From Nocardioides sp. (GTDB lineage: Bacteria > Actinomycetota > Actinomycetes > Propionibacteriales > Nocardioidaceae), in contig NZ_JAEMSS010000008.1 in the NCBI RefSeq assembly GCF_016462705.1, positions 1 to 43,883 on the forward strand: DNA of 43,883 nt. The letters are read 5' to 3'. Within the stretch, counting starts at the first letter, position 1. Each line of letters begins with the position of its first letter. Of this stretch, positions 33,117-40,173 are shown one piece after another. Both the position numbers and the translations under genes were made by a program. The notes below the pieces were generated by a model. That model saw only the letters and a list, made by a program, of their open reading frames with translations. It searched no databases and was not told the origin of the DNA.

Positions 33117-33192
33117 CCTGTGACTCCAGCGTTGACGCCGCTGTTCGACCGCAGAACGGCCCGGGGACCCCTGGGCGAGGGACCAAGTACCC
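33117..33192 (-). promoter_or_regulatory. Matched promoter B: DosR-like box plus core promoter (USP gene)
   Basis: On the minus strand, GGGTACTTGGTCCC (33179-33192) resembles the DosR core at 10 of 14 positions. Forty-eight nt downstream is GCTGGAGTCACAGG (33117-33130), 32 nt before the start at 33084. It agrees with promoter A at 11 of 14 core positions, and the spacing differs by one or two bases. The box overlaps the -10 region of the divergent leader ORF at 33201. Confidence 0.5.
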
Positions 33193-33200
33193 TGCTTGGC

Positions 33201-33257
33201 ATGGACCCGTCGGCACAGACTTGGGTCATGCCGAAGACCGACGAGCCGGACCTGTGA
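33201..33257 (+). CDS. 18-codon leader ORF coupled to the GNAT-ligase gene
   Basis: The frame reads MDPSAQTWVMPKTDEPDL and then TGA. TACCCT (33188-33193) lies 7 nt before the ATG, the spacing of the other leaderless starts here. The TGA overlaps the GTG start of the large fusion gene (GTGA). It has no repeated rare codon that would mark a classical attenuator. Its most likely role is to load ribosomes for the downstream gene, or to be a regulatory uORF. It may also be chance; the only support is position and overlap. Confidence 0.45.
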   Translation: MDPSAQTWVMPKTDEPDL

Positions 33258-35923
33258 GCAGCCTGGCCCCCGCCGACGTCCTCCTGGCCGACGGCACCCT
33301 CGCCGTGCTGCGCCCGCTCGGGCCCGAGGACGCCGCCAACCTCCACGCTCTGCACGACCGGGTCTCCGACGATGCCATCCGGATGCGGTTCTTCGCGCCC
33401 TCGCGCCAGGCCGCCCACGACTACGTCGACCACCTCCTGCGTCGGGAGGGCAGCCTGGCGCTCGTCGCCGAGGTGCGCGGCGAGCTGGTCGGGCTCGGCA
33501 CCGCGGAGCCGATCAACGAGACCACCTGCGAGGTCGCGTTCCTCGTCGCCGACGAGACCCGTGGCCAGGGCGTCGGCACGCTGCTGCTCGAGCACCTCGC
33601 CGGACTGACCCGCGACCGCGGCTTCACCCACCTCGAGGCCGACGTGCTGAGCGAGAACCGCGCGATGCTCGCCGTCTTCAAGGAGTCGGGCCTGTCCGTC
33701 ACCCGTGCCTCGGACGGGTCGACCGTCGTGGTCGGCCTGACCACCGAGGCCGGTGCCGACCTGCTCGCCCGGGCCGACCAGCGCGAGTTCCGCGCCGAAG
33801 CGGCCTCCCTGGCGCCGATGCTGCGACCACGCTCGGTCGCGGTGGTCGGGGCTCGCTCCGACGAGACCGGCATCGGCGCGACCGTGCTGCGCGCGATCCG
33901 GTCGGGCGGTTTCCAGGGCCAGGTCGTCGCGGTCCACCCGCGCGCCGCCGAGATCGTCGGCGTCAAGGCCTTCCCGACGATGGCCGACGTACCCGGCCCG
34001 GTCGACCTGGTGGTGCTCTGCGTCCCGGCCACCGCCGCTGACGACGTCCTGCGGCAGGCCGCCGCGGCCGGCGCGCGGGCAGCCGTGGTCGTGTCCTCGG
34101 GCTTCAGCGAGCTCGGCGGCGACGGGGTCTCGCGGCAACGGTCACTGGCCGCGACGGCCAGGTCGCTCGGCATCCGGATGATCGGGCCCAACTGCCTGGG
34201 TCTGCTCCTCAACGCCCCCGACGTCCGACTCAATGCGACCTTCCAGGAGTCGATCCCGCCGTCGGGAGGACTGGCGATCGCCAGCCAGTCCGGCGGCGTC
34301 GGGATCGTGATGCTGGACCTCGCTCGCGAGGTCGGGCTGGGGGTCCGGACCTTCGTCTCCCTCGGCAACAAGGCCGACGTCTCCAGCAACGACCTCCTGG
34401 CCGCCTGGTACGACGACCCGGACGTCACCGCCGCGGCGCTCTACCTGGAGTCGTTCGGCAACGCGGTGAAGTTCGGCCGGTTCGCCCGCACCTTCGCCGA
34501 GCGCAAGCCGCTGCTGGCGGTCGTCGGCGGCCGCTCGTCCGGCGGCAAGCGCGCCGGCGCGTCGCACACCGCCTCGGCCGCGTCGCCGGCGGTCGGTGTG
34601 TCCGCGCTGTTCGCCCAGTCCGGCGTCATCGAGTGCCTCGACGCCGAGGAGCTGGCCCGCACCGCGCTGCTGCTCGCCGAGCAGCCGCTGCCGCAGGGCC
34701 GGCGGCTCGGCATCGTGTCCAACGCCGGCGGCATGGGTGTCCTCGCCGCCGACGCCGCCGACCAGCTCGGCCTCGAGGTCCCGGAGCTGTCCGCCGACCT
34801 CCAGGCCCGGATCGCCGCCCTCGTCCAGGGCACCACCGGCACCGCCAACCCGATCGACGCCGGCGCCGGCGCATCTCCGGAGGCGATGTCCGGTCTCGTC
34901 GACGTGATGCTCTCCTCGGGCGAGGTCGACGCACTGCTCCTGGTCCCGGTCGCGACCGGCGTCACCGACGGCACGGAGTCGCTGCGCGCGATGCTGAGGG
35001 CCCGCGCCGACCACCCGGACCTGCCGGTCGTCATGGTGCCCCTCGGCGGCCTGCAGGTGCCGGCGTCCGACGGTGCCCCGGTCACGACCTACCGCACGAC
35101 CGCGTCCGCGGTGCGGGCGCTCAGCCGGGTGGTGCGGTACGCCGAGTGGCTGGCCGCGCCCCGCGAGGCCGGCGACCCCACTGACGCCGAGCTCCGGCGT
35201 ACCGTCCAGCGGCGCGCCGCCGACCTGCTCCTCGAGGCCGACAAGGACGGCTGGCTGCCCCCCGAGCAGGCCGCCGCCCTGCTCGCCGACTACGGCATCG
35301 CGGCGATGGGGGAGACCGTCGTCGGCGCCGAGGCGGCCGTCGAGGCCGCCACGCGGATGGGCTACCCGGTGGCGATGAAGGTCGCCGACCCGGAGGTCGT
35401 GCACAAGACCGACCGGGGCCTGGTCCGGATCGGCGTCAGCGGCGACATGCAGGTCGCCGCCGCGGTGGCCGACTTCGCCGCCGAGCTCGGCACCGTGCCG
35501 CCGGTCCTGGTGCAGCCGATGGCCTCCGGCGTGGAGGTCGCGCTCGGCGTCGTCCGCGACCCCGCACTCGGTCCGCTCGTGATGGTCGCCGCCGGCGGCG
35601 TCGCGACCGACGTGTGGGACGACCGGGTCTTCCTGGTGCCGCCGCTCTCCCACGCCGACGCGTCGCGGGCGGTGCGCAGCCTGCGCATCTGGCCGCTCCT
35701 CGAGGGCTACCGGGGTTCGGCGCCCGCCGACGTCGCGTCACTGGAGCGGCTGGTCCTCGCCGTCGGCCGGCTCGCCGCCGACGTCCGGGAGCTCGCCGAG
35801 CTCGACCTCAACCCGGTCATGGTCAGCCCCGACGGCTACGCCGTGGTCGACGTCAAGATGCGGCTGTCCGCGCCCGTCGGTCCCGACCCGACCGCGCCTC
35901 GGCAGCTGCGGCCGCTGGGCTGA
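33254..35923 (+). CDS. GNAT / ADP-forming acetate-CoA ligase fusion (PatA-like)
   Basis: An 889-aa protein. An N-terminal GNAT domain (about 15-165) has FLVADETRGQGVGTLLLEHL. A CoA-binding Rossmann part starts near residue 185 (LRPRSVAVVGARSDETGIG). Next is a succinyl-CoA-ligase-like part with GPNCLGLL and the His-containing GKRAGASHTASA (His438, the position of the catalytic phosphohistidine in ADP-forming acetyl-CoA synthetases). A C-terminal ATP-grasp runs from about residue 665 (LLADYGIAAMGETVV; HKTDRGLVRIG; ELDLNPVMV). In Streptomyces, proteins with this domain order acetylate acetyl-CoA synthetase and so control acetate use. His438 is kept, so ligase activity may also remain. GTG 33254 overlaps the leader ORF stop. 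Confidence 0.88.
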   Translation: MSSLAPADVLLADGTLAVLRPLGPEDAANLHALHDRVSDDAIRMRFFAPSRQAAHDYVDHLLRREGSLALVAEVRGELVGLGTAEPINETTCEVAFLVADETRGQGVGTLLLEHLAGLTRDRGFTHLEADVLSENRAMLAVFKESGLSVTRASDGSTVVVGLTTEAGADLLARADQREFRAEAASLAPMLRPRSVAVVGARSDETGIGATVLRAIRSGGFQGQVVAVHPRAAEIVGVKAFPTMADVPGPVDLVVLCVPATAADDVLRQAAAAGARAAVVVSSGFSELGGDGVSRQRSLAATARSLGIRMIGPNCLGLLLNAPDVRLNATFQESIPPSGGLAIASQSGGVGIVMLDLAREVGLGVRTFVSLGNKADVSSNDLLAAWYDDPDVTAAALYLESFGNAVKFGRFARTFAERKPLLAVVGGRSSGGKRAGASHTASAASPAVGVSALFAQSGVIECLDAEELARTALLLAEQPLPQGRRLGIVSNAGGMGVLAADAADQLGLEVPELSADLQARIAALVQGTTGTANPIDAGAGASPEAMSGLVDVMLSSGEVDALLLVPVATGVTDGTESLRAMLRARADHPDLPVVMVPLGGLQVPASDGAPVTTYRTTASAVRALSRVVRYAEWLAAPREAGDPTDAELRRTVQRRAADLLLEADKDGWLPPEQAAALLADYGIAAMGETVVGAEAAVEAATRMGYPVAMKVADPEVVHKTDRGLVRIGVSGDMQVAAAVADFAAELGTVPPVLVQPMASGVEVALGVVRDPALGPLVMVAAGGVATDVWDDRVFLVPPLSHADASRAVRSLRIWPLLEGYRGSAPADVASLERLVLAVGRLAADVRELAELDLNPVMVSPDGYAVVDVKMRLSAPVGPDPTAPRQLRPLG

Positions 35924-35942
35924 GGCGGTCTTCGGGCTGTGG

Positions 35943-36109
35943 TGGCGGCCGCGCGCGTACCAGCCCGACGCTCGCCGTCAAGGACGTCGCTCCGCTCCGC
36001 CGCTGCGCGGTCGACTTCGTCGATCCTTGACCGCGAGCCTCTGTCGGGCTGGTAGGCGGCGCGCTCAACGACGCGGGCTCCGCCCGCGCCGCCGCATGCG
36101 CGGCCGCCA
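35943..36109. repeat. Nested palindrome element (REP-like)
   Basis: Three nested inverted repeats share one centre region. The outer arms are TGGCGGCCGCGC (35943-35954) and GCGCGGCCGCCA (36098-36109). The middle arms are TACCAGCCCGAC (35958-35969) and GTCGGGCTGGTA (36043-36054). The inner arms are GTCAAGGA (35977-35984) and TCCTTGAC (36024-36031). A small hairpin, GCGGGC-TCC-GCCCGC, adds to the right side (36073-36087). No ORF explains it. It resembles palindromic intergenic repeats such as REP/BIME and could act as a terminator for the gene ending at 35923. Confidence 0.65.
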
Positions 36110-36116
36110 ACCGGGC

Positions 36117-36191
36117 TCGCGACACAGTTCACCCCAGGCAGCCACAGCTCCAGGCTCAGCCCCCACGTGGGCGACGCTAACTGTGTCGCGA
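36117..36191. repeat. 13-bp perfect inverted repeat with 49-nt spacer
   Basis: TCGCGACACAGTT (36117-36129) and AACTGTGTCGCGA (36179-36191) are perfect complements. The spacer includes CCCACGTGGG (36161-36170). It begins 7 bases after the nested palindrome element. The remainder to 36323 has no gene; a weak GTGCG/CGCAC pair lies at 36241-36257. The repeats could be ends of a decayed miniature element, but I see no target duplication. Confidence 0.55.
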
Positions 36192-36323
36192 CCAGATGCC
36201 GCCGCGGCGAACCCCCAAGCGTGCGATCTGCATCCACCAGGTGCGTGGGATCCGCACGCGAGGGCCGGACCACCACAACGCAGACGGGCGCGCGGGCACC
36301 ACGGCCAGCACAGGAACGCCCGG

Positions 36324-36650
36324 CTACTTCACCACGCTGAGCAACAGCACCGAGTCCTCGAGCGCGTCGACCGAGTGCCGCTCCCGCGGGATCGGCAGGA
36401 AGTCGCCGGCACCCAGCTCGCACGAGGAGTCACCGGCGGTGAACCGGACCCGGCCGCGCAGCAGCTGGAGGGTGGCCTCGCCGGGGCTCTCGTGCTCGGC
36501 GAGCCCGTGGCCGGCGAGGATCGCGATGACGGTCTGGCTGAGCGGGTGCTCCCGCCCGGCCAGGAGGTTGTGCGCGGCGCGTCCCGCCTGTCCGTCCTGG
36601 GCGCGGGCGAACAGGTCGGTGATGAGCTCGTCGAGCGAGAGGGGCTCCAT
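36324..36650 (-). CDS. Cupin-domain protein at the end of the nar operon
   Basis: A 108-aa single cupin protein: HNLLAGREHPLSQTVIAILAGHGLAEHESPGEATLQLLRGRVRF is described here by its landmarks AILAGHGLAEHESPGEATL and ELGAGDFLPIPRERHSVDALED. These carry His and Glu residues at the usual metal-binding positions. It resembles small stress-linked cupins of actinobacteria that may sense or bind a ligand. A one-base gap separates its ATG from the hemerythrin stop, with GGAAGGAA as ribosome binding site, so it is the last gene of the nitrate-reductase transcript. Its role there is unknown. Confidence 0.85.
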   Translation of the reverse strand: MEPLSLDELITDLFARAQDGQAGRAAHNLLAGREHPLSQTVIAILAGHGLAEHESPGEATLQLLRGRVRFTAGDSSCELGAGDFLPIPRERHSVDALEDSVLLLSVVK

Positions 36651-36651
36651 G

Positions 36652-37116
36652 TCAGTTCCTTCCGAGGAACGTCGGGGTGGCGGCGTGCGCCCGGTCGATG
36701 GTGTTCCAGCCGTCAGCGCCCAGGGTCACGATCGCGACCGGGAACACGCCCAGGTTCTCGCGCTGGACGTGCAGGTCGAGCGTGTGCAGCAGGTCGGTGA
36801 CCCGCTGGGCGAAGTCCGGGGCGTGCGGGTCGAGCCGCTCGAGGGCCGCGTCGAGGTCGCGGTGCTCGCCCTCCAGCTCGTCGACCTCCTCCAGGAACTC
36901 CCCGGTCTCGCGCATCGCCGGGAAGATCCCCGTCTCCTCGCGGCGGACGTGCTGGTCGAGGTGGCCCACCAGCGTTCGGAGCAGCTCCATCGCCCGGACC
37001 GGCTCGCCGCCACCGAGCGCCTTGCGCACCTCGTAGGCCTCGTCGAGCAGCGCGGTGTGCTCGTCCATCAGCTCGGCGATGGGGGCCACCTGGCGACAGC
37101 CGCAGTGCTCGCACAC
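36652..37116 (-). CDS. Hemerythrin-domain protein with N-terminal Cys motif
   Basis: A 154-aa protein. It opens with VCEHCGCRQVAPI, a CxxCxC metal-binding-like motif, and continues as a hemerythrin HHE bundle. The bundle helices carry LMDEHTALLDEAYEV, GHLDQHVRREETGIFPAM, ELEGEHRDLDAAL and LHTLDLHVQRENLGVFPVAI, which contain the His and Glu ligands of a di-iron site. The start GTG 37116 lies 5 nt after the narI stop. A di-iron hemerythrin in a nitrate-reductase operon may bind oxygen or NO, or repair iron-sulfur clusters as YtfE/RIC does, but this protein lacks the exact RIC N-terminus. Confidence 0.86.
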   Translation of the reverse strand: MCEHCGCRQVAPIAELMDEHTALLDEAYEVRKALGGGEPVRAMELLRTLVGHLDQHVRREETGIFPAMRETGEFLEEVDELEGEHRDLDAALERLDPHAPDFAQRVTDLLHTLDLHVQRENLGVFPVAIVTLGADGWNTIDRAHAATPTFLGRN

Positions 37117-37121
37117 GGCGG

Positions 37122-37850
37122 TCAGCCCACCCGGTCCCAGCCGCGGCGCGGTTTGTGCGAGCCGAGCTGGTCGTCGTCGCGGGAGCGGTAGACGATGTAG
37201 GGACGGGTCAGGTAGCCGACGGGTGCCGAGAATACGTGCACCAGCCGGGTGAACGGCCACAGCGCGAACAGGCCGAAGGCGACCAGCGCGTGCAGCTGGA
37301 ACCCGATCGGCGCGTCGGCCATCAGCTCGGGGTCGGGGTTGAAGGCGAGGAAGGAGCGGTACCAGACCGAGACACCCTCGCGGTAGTTGTACTCGCCACC
37401 CAGGGTGAAGATCGAGCCGGCGATGGTGTTCCACATGCCCAGCACGATCGCCGCGCCGAGGAACAGGTACATGACCTTGTCCATCGCGGTCGTGGCCGAG
37501 AAGACCGGGCCGACGGTGCGGCGCCGGTAGATCAGGATGACCAGCCCCACCGTCGCCGCGATGCCGGCCAGCAGCCCGCCGATCACCGCGACGTAGTGGT
37601 AGAGGTGGTCGTCCATCCCGACCGCCTCGGTCCAGCCGCGCGGGATCAGCAGGCCGATGACGTGGCCGCCCACGACACCGAGCATCCCGAAGTGGAACAG
37701 CGGGCTGCCGATCCGCAGCATCCGGTCCTCGTAGAGCTGCGAGGACCGGGTGGTCCAGCCGAACTTGTCGTAGCGGTAGCGCCAGAAGTGCCCGACCACA
37801 AAGGTCGCCAGGCAGAGGTAGGGGACGATCACCCACAGGAACACGTCCAT
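37122..37850 (-). CDS. narI: Respiratory nitrate reductase gamma subunit (cytochrome b)
   Basis: A 242-aa membrane subunit with five hydrophobic segments. It carries the two heme b groups that pass electrons from menaquinol to NarH. The axial His ligands stand out: His53 and His63 in LFHFGMLGVVGGHVIGL, and His187 and His205 in GFQLHALVAFGLFALWPFTRLVHVF. The spacing equals that of the E. coli protein (56/66 and 187/205). It starts ATG 37850 and shares one base with the narJ stop (TGATG). The C-terminal tail (YRSRDDDQLGSHKPRRG) is cytoplasmic and basic. Confidence 0.96.
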   Translation of the reverse strand: MDVFLWVIVPYLCLATFVVGHFWRYRYDKFGWTTRSSQLYEDRMLRIGSPLFHFGMLGVVGGHVIGLLIPRGWTEAVGMDDHLYHYVAVIGGLLAGIAATVGLVILIYRRRTVGPVFSATTAMDKVMYLFLGAAIVLGMWNTIAGSIFTLGGEYNYREGVSVWYRSFLAFNPDPELMADAPIGFQLHALVAFGLFALWPFTRLVHVFSAPVGYLTRPYIVYRSRDDDQLGSHKPRRGWDRVG

Positions 37851-38506
37851 CAGCGGACTCCTCCCACGGACGGCGCGGGGAACGACGGCATCGGCAGCGA
37901 CGTGGGTCCGGCGGAGTACGGCGTGAGGCCGACCTCCTCCTCGGGTGGCCCGTCGGCCGCCAGCCGGCGGATGGCCTCCCACTCGTCGCCCCGCAACGGC
38001 GGCAGCGTGGCGGTCACGGCCTCGATCGCCCCCGCCCACCGGGACCCGGCCTCGGCGAGGGCGATCCGGAGCAGCTCGAGGCCCGCCCGGTGGTCGAGCA
38101 GCAGCTGGCGCCCCTGCTCGGCGTCGTAGGTGGCTGCGTACTCGAGCACCACGCAGAGGTGGTCGGGCAGCTCGGTGTCGGTCAGCTCGAGCCCCGAGGC
38201 CACGTAGGTCTGCTTGAAGCGGAGCAGGGCCATGCCTCGTTTGCGGGTGTCGCCGTGCGCGAAGTAGGTGAGGAAGAGGTTGTGCCGCCGCCGGGTGTCG
38301 AAGGTGTCGACGTAGTCCGCCTCCAGCTCGACCAGCGGCGTCTCCCGCAGGTGCGCCACGCATGCGCGCAGCGGCCCGCCGAGCCGGTCGGGCAGCCCGT
38401 CGGTCGCCCGTTCGATGGCGTCGAGACGCCGCAGCAGGTCCTCGTCCGGGTAGCCGAGCAGCAGTGAGGCCGCCTGCCAGGCCGTGGTGAGCGAGCGCCG
38501 GTTCAC
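37850..38506 (-). CDS. narJ: Nitrate reductase molybdenum cofactor assembly chaperone
   Basis: A 218-aa all-helical chaperone of the NarJ/TorD family that binds the NarG N-terminus and guides cofactor insertion. Landmarks are AWQAASLLLGYPDEDLL, LEADYVDTFDTRRRHNLFLTYF, the basic GDTRKRGMALLRFKQTY and LPDHLCVVLEYAA. The C-terminal 40 residues are Pro- and Ala-rich and probably disordered. The GTG start at 38506 overlaps the narH stop by 4 nt (GTGA), and its own stop overlaps narI, so production is matched to the enzyme subunits. Confidence 0.94.
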   Translation of the reverse strand: MNRRSLTTAWQAASLLLGYPDEDLLRRLDAIERATDGLPDRLGGPLRACVAHLRETPLVELEADYVDTFDTRRRHNLFLTYFAHGDTRKRGMALLRFKQTYVASGLELTDTELPDHLCVVLEYAATYDAEQGRQLLLDHRAGLELLRIALAEAGSRWAGAIEAVTATLPPLRGDEWEAIRRLAADGPPEEEVGLTPYSAGPTSLPMPSFPAPSVGGVR

Positions 38507-40173
38507 GGTGTCCCCTCCTCGTCCCTGGGCTCGTCCTGACGGGGCGGGAACAGCCCGCTCGGGCTGCCCTTGCCGTCCCAGTTGAGCAGGTTGACCCGGG
38601 AGGACTTGTCGGCCGGCGACGCCACCGAGTCGGCGGTCTGCCGGTCCTGCAGCATCTGGAAGTTCTCGACCGCGATGGGCGTGAGGCCGCCCGACCCCTC
38701 GCCGAAGATCTCCGGGTTGCCGCCGCCGTACTCCGAGACCGAGCACTCCGTGGCCAGCTCCTCGAGCGAGTGCGCCTGCTCGGCGTGCGCGGGCGGGATG
38801 ACGTAGCGCTCGTCGTACTTCGCGATGGCGAGGAGCCGGTACATGTCGTACATCTCCTCCTCCGTCATCCCGACCGCGGCCGGGATCGACGGGTCGGGGT
38901 CGCGACCCATGTTGATGTCGCGCATGTAGGAGCGCATCGCGGCCAGCTTCTTCAGCACCCGGTCGACCGGCGCGACGTCACCGGCCGTGAACAGCTCGGC
39001 GAGGTACTCGATCGGGATCCGGAGCGCGTCGATGGCGGCGAACAGGTTGCCCTTGTCCTCGGCGTCGTAGCCCGTGTCCTTGACGACGTCGACCACGGGC
39101 GACAGCGGCGGGATGTACCAGACCATCGGCATCGTGCGGTACTCCGGGTGCAGCGGCAGCGCGACCTTGAACCGGTTGATCAGGGCGTAGATCGGCGAGC
39201 GCTGGGCGGCCTGCACCCAGTCGCGCGGGATGCCGGCCGCCTCGGCCGCGCGCTGCACCTCCGGGTCGTTCGGGTCCAGGAACACCTCGCGCTGGGCCTC
39301 GTAGAGACCGTGCTCGTCGGTGGTGGAGGCGGCCTCGAGGACCTTGTCGGCGTCGTACAGCATCAGCCCGATGTAGCGCAGCCGGCCGACGCAGGTCTCC
39401 GAGCAGACGGTCGGCAGGCCCACCTCGATCCGCGGGAAGCAGAACGTGCACTTCTCGGCCTTGCCGGTGCGGTGGTTGAAGTAGACCTTCTTGTAGGGGC
39501 AGCCGGAGATGCACATCCGCCAGCCGCGGCACCGGTCCTGGTCCACCAGCACGATGCCGTCCTCGGCGCGCTTGTAGATCGCACCGCTCGGGCAGGACGC
39601 CGCGCAGGACGGGTTCAGGCAGTGCTCGCAGATCCGCGGCAGGTAGAACATGAAGGTCTCTTCGAACTCGAACTTCACCTTGTCCGAGATCTTCTTCAGC
39701 ATCGGGTCGTGCTCCAGGGTGGCCGCGGAGCCACCGAGGTTGTCGTCCCAGTTGGACGACCAGGTGATCTTCATGTCCTTGCCGGTGAGCAGCGACTTCG
39801 GCCTGGCGACCGGCGTGTGCTCCTGCGCGGGAGCGTCGGTGAGCGTCGCGTAGTCGTAGGTCCAGGGCTCGTAGTAGTCCTGGATCTTCGGCATCTTGGG
39901 GTTGGAGAAGATCGTGAAGAGCTTGCGGAGCCGCCCGCCGCCCTTGAGCGCCAGCCGGCCGCGCTTGTTGATCGTCCAGCCGCCCTTCCACTCCTCCTGG
40001 TCCTCGTAGCGCCGGGGGTAGCCCTGGCCGGGCCGGGTCTCGACGTTGTTGAACCAGACGTACTCGGTGCCGGTCCGGTTGGTCCACGCCTGCTTGCAGG
40101 TGACCGAGCAGGTGTGGCACCCGATGCACTTGTCGAGGTTCATCACCATCGCCATCTGGGCCATGACCTTCAT
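38503..40173 (-). CDS. narH: Respiratory nitrate reductase beta subunit (iron-sulfur)
   Basis: A 556-aa subunit that carries four iron-sulfur clusters between NarI and NarG. The first Cys group is Cys16, 19, 22 and 26 in KCIGCHTCSVTCKQAW. The others are CEHCLNPSCAASCP, CRGWRMCISGCPYKK (a Trp replaces one Cys, as in the 3Fe-4S cluster of known NarH) and CTFCFPR with a later CSETC. The C-terminal region after about 480 is longer than in E. coli (512 aa) and ends in a charged tail. It starts ATG 40173, sharing one base with the narG stop. Confidence 0.96.
   Translation of the reverse strand: MKVMAQMAMVMNLDKCIGCHTCSVTCKQAWTNRTGTEYVWFNNVETRPGQGYPRRYEDQEEWKGGWTINKRGRLALKGGGRLRKLFTIFSNPKMPKIQDYYEPWTYDYATLTDAPAQEHTPVARPKSLLTGKDMKITWSSNWDDNLGGSAATLEHDPMLKKISDKVKFEFEETFMFYLPRICEHCLNPSCAASCPSGAIYKRAEDGIVLVDQDRCRGWRMCISGCPYKKVYFNHRTGKAEKCTFCFPRIEVGLPTVCSETCVGRLRYIGLMLYDADKVLEAASTTDEHGLYEAQREVFLDPNDPEVQRAAEAAGIPRDWVQAAQRSPIYALINRFKVALPLHPEYRTMPMVWYIPPLSPVVDVVKDTGYDAEDKGNLFAAIDALRIPIEYLAELFTAGDVAPVDRVLKKLAAMRSYMRDINMGRDPDPSIPAAVGMTEEEMYDMYRLLAIAKYDERYVIPPAHAEQAHSLEELATECSVSEYGGGNPEIFGEGSGGLTPIAVENFQMLQDRQTADSVASPADKSSRVNLLNWDGKGSPSGLFPPRQDEPRDEEGTP

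Noticed and set aside
35943..36191. Complete mobile element
   Set aside because: The inverted repeats lack a transposase gene and no flanking target-site duplication is visible, so I list them as repeats only.
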